Notes under the pieces: model-generated | What the model was told of the DNA's origin: nothing | The model's input: the letters and a program-made list of their open reading frames with translations, nothing else | Database searches by the model: none | In this document: piece by piece, positions 1 to 11,497 of the stretch | Numbering within the stretch: position 1 is the stretch's first letter | Layout of the letters: each line of letters opens with the position of its first letter | Position numbers and translations under genes: made by a program | NCBI GenBank assembly: GCA_030142905.1 | Contig: JASJOG010000159.1 | Span: forward strand, 620,001 to 684,000 | DNA length: 64,000 bases | Direction of reading: 5' to 3' | DNA from: Heliopora coerulea | Lineage: Eukaryota > Cnidaria > Anthozoa > Scleralcyonacea > Helioporidae

Positions 1-3000
1 TCTCTTTCAAAAATTTCCTGTACCTCTGTGGCTCCTTCTTTGTTGGGTCATACTCAAGACAGCCTAGCACATCCAAAATATTAGTTTCACTAAACATAGT
101 GTCATACAGGAAGTTCTTGTCCAGTAAAAACAATGTTTTCACAATTTCAAACAGGTGGTGCAATCCTTCTGTGTTTTCAAGGTCCTCACAAATATGAAAA
201 AGCTCCATAAGCTGCTTAACATAACCATCCTGTTCAATAGCCAGTGCTAGCTTTTCTCGTCGGATAGCAGAAGGCAAAACACCAGTGAACAGTGCAGATA
301 TATCAGTGAGCTGACTAAGTTCACATGGAGGTAGTTCAACTGCTGCTGCAACATCAGGAACATCTTCAAACTTTTCCTCAAATTCGTTGTCCTCTGAGAT
401 TTCTTGGGTAAGAGTGACTGATGGATCTTTCCCTTGGACCTAAAAACACATTGTGCAAATGCATTTCAGAACTAGTCATGAATGAATCGACCAAAACTGG
501 TTACCTTCAAGTGTAATCTACCAAACTCATAAAGCATACAGTATCTGGGAAACCTTAATCTTCTAAACATCAATCAAGAACACAGTAACTGCCCTCAATT
601 CATAAGAACTAAACATTATATTCTAAGAGGTCATAAAATACTGCACATATCTTGTGCACTTTATTTAGTTTTCTCATTCATTGGAAGTGGAAATCTCCAG
701 CAGGCTTGATGCACAACTGATGTGGAATCAGAAGACCTATGAGTTGATGTCATTATCTGAGAAGACATGAAGTCTTACTTTTTACTGATCTTGATCCTAG
801 AGCAACAATTTTCTATTTTTTAAAATCGTGACTGGTCTGACTGAAGATTTATAAACTTTTGACTTGACTGATAAAAGGGCATGATTCATATTAATTATTG
901 AAAAATGGTTTGCATCATTCAGATTTGATTACCTATCAATTGCCCTAACTATAAAACCACTACCTCAGAACTTGGCATAGTGAAAGAATAACAATAGCAT
1001 AAAAATACCAGCTTCACAATTATACATGTATAACAGGTTGCTAGCAGAAAAATGAGACTGGACAGCAAGAAGAAAAATTTATAGTTTGTGTTGTGTATTT
1101 GCTAAATTTCTTTGTGAAACTATTTTTGATGTTGTCAAATTTGGTATACCAACATTTTTTGTGCAATTATTTAATCAATGTATCCTGTTTTTCTTGATAG
1201 GCCTGTTGATTCTGAAAATACATCAATTTGATAAACCTGGAATTTGTATAGTTATGTTACTCTGGACAATGCAAGATTCAAATTAATTATTAAAACAATG
1301 GTTCATGATTTTTCATGAATTTAAAGCTCTATTATGAAGACTATATCACCATCCTAATAACAACAGACCTTGACAAATTCAAATGCACATCTGTTACATT
1401 TGAATAATTCTTCATGTACAAAAAATAAGCAGAAATATGTCATTGTACATTTCCAAATTGTTGAGTTGGCAAAATAAGTTATGAAAGTATATGCCATGAT
1501 TGCAACAAGGAAATGCCATGGAGGGATTTCCTTATATGTTTCAATTTAGCAGAGGTAAAAGAGGCAATGAACACAATTTCAAATAAGTTGAGGACATTTC
1601 TGCATTTGTATGACATATTATGATTGGTGAAGCCTTTTTCCACACAATGAATTCAAATAATTTTGCTGCTTCATTACAATGTTTATGCTTGCTTCCTTTG
1701 GCATGTTTAATATGGACCTGAATAACTGCATGAAACTTCTCATATACCTGACAAATTTGACTGTGTTGACAATAATTCTGCAATGAAATGTGGCAAATTT
1801 GCAGTATGAATATGTCCAGTAAACAACAGCAAATTCTAATTCATGATTTTACTCTATTTTTCCAAAAATTCTGATCATTAAAGTTGTAATTTGATTTGTG
1901 GTACAGGAACCACAAATCGTTATTTTGAACCTTGGAGTGCCACAAGATTTTATGTATCAAGAAACATCTTGGCCAGTCAGTGCATTACCGTATTTCATGG
2001 CATATAAGTCGACCCTGTATTTTTTGACCAAAAAATCATGATTTTTCTGATACCCTGAGTATAAGTTGAGTCCCTCAAATTAAATGGTTACCAGACACAG
2101 AATGGTGTTTGAAGAAACTTTAGTAACATGGCAAATCTTTTACAGCATATTTTTAAATCTTTTAGAGTTTATTTTAATATAGAAAATTACTCAAATGATC
2201 GGCACATTTTGTGTTTGGTAGATCTTTTATTTTGTCAGATTGTTTCCACCAGTCTTGAACAAGTTTCTCACTAACACCAAACTTGCCGCTGGCAGCAGAG
2301 TTGTTTGACTTTTCAACCAAGTCAATAATCTTCAACTTTGTTGAAGATACAAACATATATTTCAAGATACAAATTGTGCTTCATATTTTCATTGTTTTGG
2401 AGGCATGTCAAAGTCTTTGCACCATAAGAATGAGGTTTATAATAAAATATGTCAACCATGTTGATGTGCTCGTTCACTAGCAATGAGCTGATTGGTCCAT
2501 TTCTTGACACATACAGAGGACTGGCACTAGTATATTCAGTCTCTGATTTCGGTCAATTTCATGAGCCTTTGTATAAGTCAAGGCAGACTTTTAGAGATCA
2601 ATTTTGGGTACTAGAAAATCGACATATATGCCACAAAATACAGTACATCACTCTCACCAGTGCTATCAACAAGGCAAGTGTGATAGTGCTTATGCTTGTC
2701 CACATGCTTCCTACTTTGATTGGCCAGCATGATTGATCCTGCTGGCCAATTAGTGACCTAATTCTTTTTTATGATGATAGACAGTTTGAATTTGCTTAAT
2801 TATTCTGAAAACTAATATAGGTAATTCCTTGGTTGTTGGAGATGTTGTAGAAAGCAAATCACATTTCCCATGTACAAGAACCTACTCTGGTGAGCGATTG
2901 ATCATGCTTGCTTATTTTTTTCGTTGATAGCATTGCTCACTCAGCAGGATCAGTCTTGCGTTATTTTAGTCTGGTAAACATCAGACAACTTTACTAATCA

Positions 3001-5273
3001 AGGGACACATCCAGCTGGGCTAAGGTCATTGCTGTCTTACTCAACTCTTTCCCGACAAGATAAGTCCAATAATAATCAGCATCACAACTGACATTCCTTG
3101 TCAGGCTTGATCACAATCCTGATATTTTCATTCATGTAAATATGATAATAATAATGTGTTAAATACTCATAGGATGGATAAACTGATGAATTTTACTCCC
3201 TATCCAAATGTGTGATAAATTGCACTCCTTGAGGATTTGTTGTACTTGCATATGATCACACCTCTTCCAGAGGGTTCAAATTAACACTTCATAATTAGTG
3301 ACTAACAAATCAAATTACAACCTTAACTTATGTGATTTTCAAAAATTTGAGAAAAGTCATGAATTACAATTTTCTGATGTATGTACACATTATTCTTTTG
3401 CTTATCTGGTGAGCAGTGGTACAATAATTTTGTAATCACGTAGTGATTATGTATCAGTATACAACATGTATGTGTCACATGTTTGTCAAATTTCTTTGTG
3501 AAACTATTTTTGATGTTGTCAAATATGGTATACAAACATTTTTTGTGCAACTATTTGATCAGTGTGAACCACATCTTCACCTAAAGAGTTTGATTCAATT
3601 CCAAGGACTGGGTGGTAGTACCAATGATTCATTGGTTGTTTAATGGTCTTATCAGACAACTATCCTGCAAACTAGATGATGGCACAAAATTTATTGATAT
3701 TACACTTTTGATGCCAGATGTAGAGGATGAAATCAAGGACAAGTAATTGTCATTTTAAAAGATGAAATAATTTCAGCTATTTTTTGTTAATCGATAATGT
3801 GATACAGCTTTAGTGTAATGTCAGATATGTACTTAAATTAAAAAAAATGTTGGCACAATGTCTGTAATTCTGCAATTATAATTTCAGGTGAAATCAAGTG
3901 TTTTTTAACTATTAACTTGCATCCTCTTCCACGGTATGTACCGTTATTTTGTTCATTGACAATGGATATCTATCCCGACAAAGGGGCTGGAGGTTCAGTT
4001 GCACAAAATTAGCCAATTTTTTTCTTAAACTGAACACTGCAAAACAACAAGTCTTTTTTTTCTCAACCTGGCTGAATTTTTTGAACATATAATCACACAA
4101 CATTTCAATTCATGATGAAGTCATTAATGTAATCAGTCCCTTGATGTCTTTTTTAAGAGATCCTGTCAAAAGATCAGCTGAAGTCCAGTTACTTTACATG
4201 CGAATAGTTTGAGTACTAACTGATCAAATACCAATTCATACTCAACTATAATTGTTTCGATAAAGCATCCCTGGGTAAGAAGGCCATTTTACAAACTTAA
4301 ATTTTCTATAGAAGGCATTAACTCTTCAGATACAGACAGCTGCAACTGACAGTTATATTTTCGCAATTTGTGCTGATGCAGCGACGGTCAAGCACCGAAT
4401 AGTATAATAGAGTTCACCCCAGCAAGTTCTGCTTTGGTTCACTTTTTAAATAATCGTTTCAAAAATTACCTTTACAGAGTAAACAAATAATCTACTCCTG
4501 TATCATAATGCTGAAGCACTTCACATTTCAACAATCGGAAAATACAAGAAGTGATTGATTTGGTGTAACGTTCCTTCTTCGAAGATATTATATAATTTAG
4601 TTTAGAGCTGAGAACAGAAATCCGGTGAATGAGTCGAACTGTCGAAGAGTCACTACGATGGACCTGGGTCGCTCTATATTCATAAAAAGTCAATATCCAG
4701 TTTCAAATTATTGTACACTGCAGCAGGGAGGTTAATATTATCTAACACGGAAACTGTGTGCACAATTAAATCGCGGTAAATAAACTGCTAACTTACGCGA
4801 CATATTTTCTCCCAAATTTCATCACATCCAATTTTCTCTTGAAAGCTTAAGGCAAGATCGTAGTTATCTGCTTCTGCCCATACAATCAGAGTGTCCTGAA
4901 AGATAATCATTAAAATGTAGGCAGATGTTCGTAGTTTACAATCTTGTTTAAATCGTAGATGAACCAATAAAGTCACCGAATTTCAAACCTGTTGTTTTTG
5001 GTAGGCTGTATGAGGCTGAATTTTAGACTCTAAAAGCGTTTTTCCTGAAAGAGATAAAATAACGGTATGTTGCAGGGGACAAAGAAACGTGATTTTCTAT
5101 CGCAAGGCGGCATCAACACGAGAGTAATTACCGTCTTCCTCTGATCGGACGAGAAGAGCCATTCCTTGGAGACGTTCGACGTAAGACGATGATACATACC
5201 CTGTACCACGGTCGTCCCACTGACGCTCTTCGTTCATTACATACAGCTTCACACGACGTCTTGTATTTGCCAT
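1..5273 (-). CDS. PPP4R3: PPP4R3 (SMEK), protein phosphatase 4 regulatory subunit 3, 5' part
   Basis: Regulatory subunit of the PP4 Ser/Thr phosphatase complex, which directs PP4C to nuclear and cytoplasmic substrates. Four exons are seen on the minus strand: 5273-5132, 5044-4989, 4895-4797 and 439 to beyond base 1. Donors (GTAATT, GTTTGA, GTAAGT) and AG acceptors join in phase (1, 0, 0). Exon 1 starts at [11 protein letters not shown], matching the conserved family start; an upstream ATG at 5294 is less likely. The N-terminal EVH1/PH-like domain shows [48 protein letters not shown] and [11 protein letters not shown]. Exon 4 begins VQGKDPSV and enters the SMEK armadillo-like region ([26 protein letters not shown]). 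The rest lies left of the window. Intron 3 is 4.36 kb. Family identity is from known SMEK1/2 sequence; no defect is seen. Confidence 0.96.
1101..1180. repeat. ~80-bp direct repeat, copy 1 (copy 2 at 3484-3564)
   Basis: Both copies share the core CTTTGTGAAACTATTTTTGA and TGTTGTCAAAT, then GGTATAC and a TTTTTTGTGCAA block, with only scattered differences. They lie 2.4 kb apart in the same orientation and intron. On the minus strand each gives a short open peptide ([16 protein letters not shown]), so they may be pieces of one decayed transposon. The family is not identified. Confidence 0.65.
1985..2365 (-). mobile_element. pogo/Tigger-like DNA transposon remnant with HTH domain
   Basis: The minus strand encodes a 63-residue open frame whose first ~48 residues resemble the psq/CENPB-N helix-turn-helix of pogo-type transposases ([17 protein letters not shown], then [20 protein letters not shown]). 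Just downstream lies the motif GGGTCGACTTATATGCC followed by ATGAAATACGG, a terminal sequence commonly found with this transposon type. No DDE domain is visible, so this is a fragment. The domain call rests on motif recall and the end assignment is inferred. Confidence 0.55.
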
Positions 5274-5994
5274 GGTGACTACGAAGAGTGGCAACGTCGA
5301 AATGATGGCTGTGAATGCTGTGCACCATCGGTTCTTAAATTTCTATCTGCCATTAAGTTAAAATCTCCGCCATGCTCGTACTACATACTGCTGCGGGGGC
5401 AAGAACATCCCTGCGGGATTTGCAGGGCCATGGGAACGATATTTTACCCGCACAGTTAGAGCTCGGGTGGATGTAAATTTCCCATTTATAAGAGATAACC
5501 TTCGTTTCAATTCACTATCAGGCACTTATTTGCTAAATTTGCATGACAAATACGCACGGGATGTTCAGGGTTGTTAAAAGGCAACAAAAGCGCCGGATTA
5601 AGCGTTGACTGGGCAGGGAGCAAAGAACTTTTCGGACCGGCCTCAACAAGATTGCTCATTGTCACCCTTGGAGCGACCGCGTGGTAGTCAAGCAAATGTA
5701 TAACCTGATCAGGTCAGACTTTCAAATGATGAGTCACATGACAATTTTTTTAAATTTCAGTAAAGAGTCTCTTGTCTCTGATTTAAATGATTCATGTTAA
5801 CATGACTGAGATTTAAATGATTCATGTTAACAGAATATTTTTTATGTTTTTAATTATTTATTTACTTATATACTTTCATACTTATATATCTATTTATTTT
5901 TAGTAGAAACTTAGTCGAGTACTAATGCAAATGCTGCATTCTGATTGGCTACGCTACTCGCTATCTATTCGTCGATAGATAGCGAGTAGCGAAA
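5274..5994. other. Intergenic upstream of PPP4R3
   Basis: Expected to hold the PPP4R3 promoter and 5' UTR; no clear TATA box. A short imperfect tandem repeat containing ATTTAAATGATTCATGTTAA occurs twice between 5776 and 5832. Nothing else is recognised. Confidence 0.5.
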
Positions 5995-6123
5995 ATGGCT
6001 TCCGCCTCTCGGTTTTGTGAAGTTTCTGAAGACGAAATAGAATGCCTACTTGAAAGTGCAATCGCAGAGAAGACGAAAAAATGTTCTTTGCAAAGTGTTT
6101 CTACAAAAACAATTAGATTATGA
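5995..6123 (+). pseudogene. N-terminal fragment of a Crypton-derived KIAA1958/DUF3504-like family protein
   Basis: A 42-residue frame begins MASASRFCEVSEDEIECLLE and ends TIRL at a TGA. The opening resembles the acidic N-terminus of the tyrosine-recombinase-like (Crypton-derived, DUF3504) proteins common in invertebrate genomes. The frame ends inside a long palindrome (6109-6213), so it may be an exon whose continuation was lost or displaced, or a chance fragment carried by the repeat. A second member of the same family lies at 13899-14312 on the other strand. Only the N-terminus is present, so function is unlikely. Confidence 0.4.
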
Positions 6124-6213
6124 GCTCGAGATTTCCATGAGGTGATAATTGACGAGGGCTTCGTCCTCGTCAACTATCACCTCACAGATATCTCGAGCTC
6201 ATAATCTAATTGT
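6109..6213. repeat. Palindrome with ~47-bp arms
   Basis: The left arm begins ACAATTAGATTATGAGCTCG and the right arm ends CGAGCTCATAATCTAATTGT. Inner arms GACGAGG and CCTCGTC close on a 7-nt loop. Two or three mismatches are seen. It forms a strong cruciform and may be a MITE end or a fold-back repeat. Confidence 0.85.
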
Positions 6214-6277
6214 TAAGTATATTTACATATTTAAATATTTACATATTTACATACTTACATATTTACATATTTACATA

Positions 6278-6316
<39 letters not shown>

Positions 6317-6463
6317 CAATCAGTTTCTATATTGACTTTATGTAGAGTGCTTAATATCTTCTGATCGTCCAAAGAGATCGTCCAAAGAGACGATCGCCCA
6401 AAGAGATGATCGTCCAAAGAGACGTGAAACTCTGAGTAACAAACCAGATTTTTAAGCTTATTC

Positions 6464-6514
<51 letters not shown>
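6214..6514. repeat. Simple-sequence block and 15-bp minisatellite
   Basis: Contains ATTTACAT-type octamer repeats (6220-6280), (AT)n at 6281-6310, a minisatellite of GATCGTCCAAAGAGA-like units (about 6361-6424, four units) and a second (AT)n at 6466-6514. No gene. Confidence 0.9.
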
Positions 6515-6519
<5 letters not shown>

Positions 6520-7400
6520 TATCGCTTACCTCAAAAAGTCACTACAGCCTGTTTCATCTTGAGAAAGAATCTTCAGGTGACTGACGAATTTCGAAAACAG
6601 GAAGGTTTTTATGCGTAGGCCGAAACGTGGGCGTGTGGGCGTGGAACAATAGGGGGATTTTGTTTTTGTTTTAGGTTGTTTACGCGGAATTTGGCCTCGT
6701 GTGGGCAGGCCGAAACTATTTCTGATCTTTTGTTTAGCAAATTATTTTTATCTTTTACGCTCAAAATAGAAAATTTTTCCTCTAAACATAAATTACATCG
6801 TTTTGATCCTCCTGAATACGAAATAGCGTGTTTTAAAATAGACCATTTTATGGTGAAATCTTGTTTGTTGTTTTTCAAAGCCCAAATGTGTTTGGAAAGC
6901 TCCGTTTCATTAGAATATTTTATGTGTTGAAAAGACTTAGTGTGGTTACGATATCACTCTTTGAATGTCTTAGATGTCATGCCTATGTAGTGTTTTGTGG
7001 TGTTCGTGTTACATGTTGTGACTGATGCTTTGTATACTATGTCCTTGGTTAAGCATTCTTTCTGAAGTGGGCATGTGTTCTTGTTCCTACAATTGCAGTT
7101 TTCAGTGGTCTTATTCTGTGGTTTGTTTTTCCTAATTATGCGCGAGTTGTGTCGTGTGATAAAAGATTTAATGTTGTTCATGCAGCTATAACTAACTTTG
7201 ACTGTGTTCCTATTGAAAATCTTACGCAGTTTATGGTGCGGAGGAAAGTGTTTATCAATGAGACTTAAGAAATCACGCCCGATGTTTGAGCGAACGTTTT
7301 GGCTGAATGGTGGATTGAACCAAATGATATTACGTTGCCTATTTCTACGTGGTTGTTGAGGTGTATGTAACTGAGATCGTGGTCGAAACTGATGTGTTTG
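6515..7400 (-). mobile_element. Penelope-like retroelement, 3' fragment with GIY-YIG endonuclease
   Basis: The minus strand encodes the C-terminal part of a Penelope-like polyprotein: RNIIWFNPPFSQNVRSNIGR, FLSLIDKHFPPHHKLRK, the Cys cluster CNCRNKNTCPLQKECL, then GIY-YIG endonuclease motifs VYKASVTT and KHYIGMTSKTFKE. The frame meets TGA at 6954 where related elements have CGA (Arg), then continues in the same frame to its true end at 6609. The reverse transcriptase half is missing: the copy is cut at the (TATC)n tract at 7400. A hammerhead ribozyme core lies just downstream (6538-6581). It is a dead, 5'-truncated copy; Penelope identity is confident from the motif order. Confidence 0.9.
6538..6581 (-). 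ncRNA. Hammerhead ribozyme (type I-like) in Penelope-like element
   Basis: Read on the minus strand. Stem I 5' side GTCAC; core CTGAAGA (CUGANGA); stem II TCTT/AAGA with loop TCTC; core GAA; stem III ACA/TGT with 3-nt loop GGC; cleavage triplet GTA; stem I 3' side GTGAC, fully complementary to GTCAC. All conserved core positions are present. The very short stem III is typical of ribozymes reported in Penelope-like elements, and the site lies directly downstream of the endonuclease frame, as expected. Self-cleavage is inferred, not shown. Confidence 0.75.
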
Positions 7401-7401
7401 A

Positions 7402-7930
<529 letters not shown>

Positions 7931-7988
7931 TATTTACTTTTAAAGCACCTTAATTAGTAATAAAGCACAACGTACAAGAGCTTTACTC

Positions 7989-8403
7989 TGTAGCGTTGGG
8001 CCGGTATTTGATGCAGCGAACCGCCGCACTAAGGTTCTTGGATCTGGTACTCCTCTTAGCTTAGATCATCAAAGACACAATCCACACTGAGCGTATTCAA
8101 GCTATTTATTTACGATTTAGTAGGGTTTATATACATTGGTAGTGGTTAAATGACGTAACTATATTTTTGGGTGTAAAAGGAAGGGATTCTACTTTTATCT
8201 GCCAAGAGTGCAGCCCTAGTAACCGCAATCTACCAAAATCGGTAGCCTAAGTGTTCAAGCATGTTCTAGCACTGCTACGATGTGCTTTTAGCGTGTACAC
8301 GCACATTGCTTTAGCTGTTCGCAGTTCCGTTCCACGCGCATAGTCATGCTTGTTCTCGCTTCATTGCGTCACTACTCTGATACTTGCTACGTCGGGCGCT
8401 ACA
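7989..8403. mobile_element. Probable solo LTR (415 bp)
   Basis: Begins TGTAGCG and ends CGCTACA, a perfect 7-bp TG...CA terminal inverted repeat. It is flanked by ACTC on both sides (7985-7988 and 8404-8407), which fits a 4-bp target duplication. No internal coding region or second LTR is seen. LTR identity is inferred from structure only. Confidence 0.55.
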
Positions 8404-8929
8404 ACTCCAATCTCAGGTGCTCTGTACTGTTAACAGATGCTGCAGTTTATGTTTCAATCATTTACTTTATCAACTATTACATCAAAACGGCGGGAACGAC
8501 TAAGAACACGCCCATCATCTATATATGCTTACGCAGTAAACCAAAGTCTACATTTTTTTAAACTTATCCGTTAGCAGTCCACAACACCTGAAGACAGAGT
8601 AAAACTCCAAAAGGCCGCGCTTTTTTACTAATTAAACTTGTTTTTTTTAAAAAAATTGTCTCCAGTTATTACACTAACGGTGCATTAAAAATGACGCTAC
8701 AAGACAGTTTGATGCCATCCTCTTCAACTCTTTCCTGGCCGGATAAAGGGCTATTTACACTTGCGATTTTGTGCCTTGCGATTGACATCGTGGAGTATGT
8801 ATTAAACAGACGAGGACATCAAGGACAAATTGCAGCGAATCATAAGCAGATATCTTTCAACGTATACTGTCAGTGGTGTATTGCATACACCAGGATGACA
8901 ATCACACGTGTAAACGAGCCTTTAGACTT
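8404..8929. other. Unassigned intergenic stretch
   Basis: No family recognised. AACTCTTTCCTGGCCGG at about 8738 resembles the end of the TTAA-ended MITE whose other end lies at 9002, so 8738-9002 may be a longer member of that family. The 103-residue frame 8691-9002 is inside it and has no known relatives by eye. Confidence 0.4.
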
Positions 8930-9002
8930 CTGTTATTTTACTCTGGCTAACGCCAGACGATTTCACACGTCAACGGGAGAGCTCCCGCCGGGAAAGAGTT
9001 AA
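8930..9002. repeat. TTAA-ended MITE, copy 1
   Basis: Contains ACTCTGGCTAACGCCAGACG and ends GCTCCCGCCGGGAAAGAG then TTAA. It belongs to a ~100-bp family with ends TTAACTCTTTCC... and ...GGAAAGAGTTAA and an internal CTGGCGTTAGCCAG hairpin. Other copies: 9030, 29689, 34618, 34732, 34998, 44750, 55159 and 57224. Confidence 0.75.
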
Positions 9003-9029
9003 TTCAGATAGTTTTAACTGGGAGAGTCA

Positions 9030-9134
9030 CAACTCTTACTGGGACGGGTAGGATATCTCCCCTTGACAAGTAAAATCATCTGACGTTAACCGGAGTTAAA
9101 TACTACAAGACTGATCCTACCGGAAAAGAGTTAA
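9030..9134. repeat. TTAA-ended MITE, copy 2
   Basis: Starts AACTCTTACTGGGACGGG, has the core CCTTGACAAGTAAAATCATC, and ends GGAAAAGAGTTAA. It is diverged from the consensus but keeps both ends. Confidence 0.7.
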
Positions 9135-10536
9135 TTGATATATAGTTGAAATATAACGAAATGGGAAATAATCTTGTCCGTCTATTCCCACTCTACACGA
9201 GGGACGTCCAACAGAGGAAGGCCGATAATCTAGTCGAATTTTGCATGTTACAAAACATTATCACGTAAACTCAATATTAGACTCGTAACAGTAAACATTT
9301 GACGAGAGACTTTAGACGCTAGATCCAAACTTGACGTTGAAAACCAAAAAGGGCAGTACAGTAGTTATTTTAGAACACAGATCGAACCGACCAGATTACC
9401 AAGTTAGCCTAGCTAGAGTTTTGATACGGATACGGGAACAAGCCAAGGAACCAACTAGTAAGATGGAGTTGTCTCTAAACCTCACTACTTAGTATTTAGG
9501 AATATTGTATGAATCACTCTTTGATTAGTTGAGATAAATCGGTTTTACCGCAAACACAGTAATTTGATATCAATTGTATGACGAATCGCTGAGCCAAAAT
9601 AAGGAATGAATCACGTTTCGAAGCCACTTTTCCCGTTTTGAAACGTTTTCCTACATTACTTCGACTAAAAATATTCGTTGGGTGTAAAGAATTGTGATTT
9701 GATCCCGGACAGAATTATCAGTACCTGATATATTTGTGATACTGTCAACAACTTACTGGTACGTATAGGTATTAATACATGACTAAATTTTGTCTTGAGC
9801 TCGTGGGCTTTTAGATTTCCAGCTGCGGGACTAACTTGTCCCTCGAGTTCTAGTTTGTCCGCCCATACGATCCGTAGTCACAATGTTTCTCGGGAATTGC
9901 GTCAACCTTGATTCATGTTGTTGTTAGCAGATATGTATGTGAGCAATCATCCTTCCAATAACGGTAATCGTAGCGCATCCTCGTGTACTTCTGTTTTCGT
10001 TTTGCTATCTTCACTAACCTTAAATTAGTAAATAAAAAATAAATAGATAAATAAAATAAAGTAAATGTTGAACGTGGTTATTCCCTTATTGGTTATTTAG
10101 CTGCAAACTGTAATATGCAAGCAGACTGCGTTTCTATTGATGTTTTCCAATGATAACCGTGAAAGCACGGAAGCATAGGCGTAGAGTATGGGAGGGATGA
10201 GGGGCTTCTGCCTCCTCAGAAATAGTTTTGGCGGCTTACTGGGATTTTAGAGCAAGTGACAACTGATTGATGAATGGTAGGGTTACCGACGTACTGAGTG
10301 GGGTTATACAACTGTTAAAGCCTCACTGTTCTTTTTACCAAAAAGCACCCATGGTGCACCTGAGAAAATGGACTAAATCCAACATCGAAATTCGAAAACT
10401 TAGAGAGAAATCACTCTTGAACTTTGAATGCAGTTACCATCATAAATGTGCACAAATCTGTCTTGGCCCGTTTAATAGATACCTTTGCTGACAATTTTAT
10501 TCTAAAAACTAACTTGAGAAAGAATTATTTTGCACT
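9135..10536. other. Unassigned intergenic stretch
   Basis: 1.4 kb with no recognisable gene. Sequence near 10165-10235 resembles the end of hAT-like elements seen elsewhere in the window (GGCGTAGAGTATGGGAGGG). The frame 10267-10491 lacks family features. Confidence 0.5.
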
Positions 10537-10548
10537 CTTGACGTAGTT

Positions 10549-10919
10549 AATAAAGCTATGAACAAGGCTAAAATATATGTACTTAAAACTAAAAAGAACC
10601 GAACGTTTTCGACATTAAGTCATCTTCAGGGTTGAGAATGATCGCAGTGTCGCAACATCAAGGTTTATTTATAGTTATGTCATTCCCAAAGGAAAAAGTT
10701 GAGCTATAAAACGATGTACTTGTCTGTTTAGTGATTTTATAGCTCGACTTTTCCCTTTGGGAATAACATAACTGTAAATAAACCCTGATGTTGCTACACG
10801 ACGATCATTCTCAACCCTGAAGATGACTTAATGTCGAAAACGTTCGGTTCTTTTTAGTTTTAAATACATATATTTTAGCCTTGTACATAGCTTTATTATT
10901 TGTACAGCGATTATTATGA
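10549..10919. mobile_element. Fold-back (palindromic) element with 12-bp target duplication
   Basis: Two ~163-bp arms (10549-10711 and 10735-10897) are inverted copies separated by ~23 bp. The whole is flanked by a perfect direct repeat CTTGACGTAGTT (10537-10548 and 10920-10931). Each arm, read outward, carries CTGAAGATGAC then TGTCGAAAACG, close to the CUGANGA...GAAA core of Penelope-type hammerheads, but stem I cannot pair. The long duplication suggests target-primed retrotransposition rather than cut-and-paste. Assignment to Penelope relatives is inferred. Confidence 0.7.
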
Positions 10920-11113
10920 CTTGACGTAGTTGTTTGTTTAGTCTTATCCAGTGTCAGTGTTGGGTTTAAACATATTAATGATAGTATTATGTAACTGATT
11001 AATGATAGTATATATGTTACTTAAAACCTTTATCCAAAGATACTAATCCAACAGATGGATTGTTAGGCCAGCTCCTTTCAATTATAAATCGCCTAATTGC
11101 CATAGAACCTCTA

Positions 11114-11497
11114 AGGCCCTGTCTACACGTATACGTTTTCATATGAAAACGCACACTTTTGTCTGCGTTTTGGCCTCCCATCCACGCATAAACAGCGTTT
11201 TGGATAGCCTAAAGCGGACACTTTCGAAAACGCCCTCGAAAGTGGAGCGATTCGAAAACGTCGGCTTGTCGTTTTCGTGTGAACGGCGAAAACGGAGGCT
11301 TCCGAAAACGATGACACCACACCTTCATGGTGCTAGCCTCCTGCGCATGCTTAGTAGACAGGCAGTAGCATTTTTGAATCGTTGCTGCGTTTACATATGG
11401 ACGGGATGGCAAGTAAAAACAACTTCAGAAACAGTCATGTGGACGGAAAACTTTTGATACGTTTTCATATGGAAACGTGTTCGTATGGACGAGGCCT
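11114..11497. mobile_element. MITE with CGTTTTC-rich arms (~384 bp)
   Basis: The left end is AGGCCCTGTCTACACG then ATACGTTTTCATATGAAAACG; the right end is an inverted counterpart (CGTTTTCATATGGAAACGTG, then GTATGGACGAGGCCT). The interior is filled with repeated CGAAAACG units. CTAAGG occurs at both flanks, a possible target duplication overlapping the ends. Open frames on both strands here are by-products. Superfamily is uncertain (hAT-like is a guess). Confidence 0.75.

Larger units (their letters stand above)
440..4796 (-). other. Intron 3 of PPP4R3
   Basis: A 4.36-kb AT-rich intron. Apart from a pogo-like transposon remnant near 1985-2365, a dispersed direct repeat (1101-1180 and 3484-3564) and possible degenerate MITE sequence near 2951-3060, nothing coding is recognised. 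The short open frames here lack any family resemblance. Confidence 0.7.

Noticed and set aside
2951..3060. Tenth copy of the TTAA-ended MITE
   Set aside because: ATTTTAGTCTGG and AACTCTTTCCCGAC are suggestive, but the parts are out of the expected order and too diverged to call.
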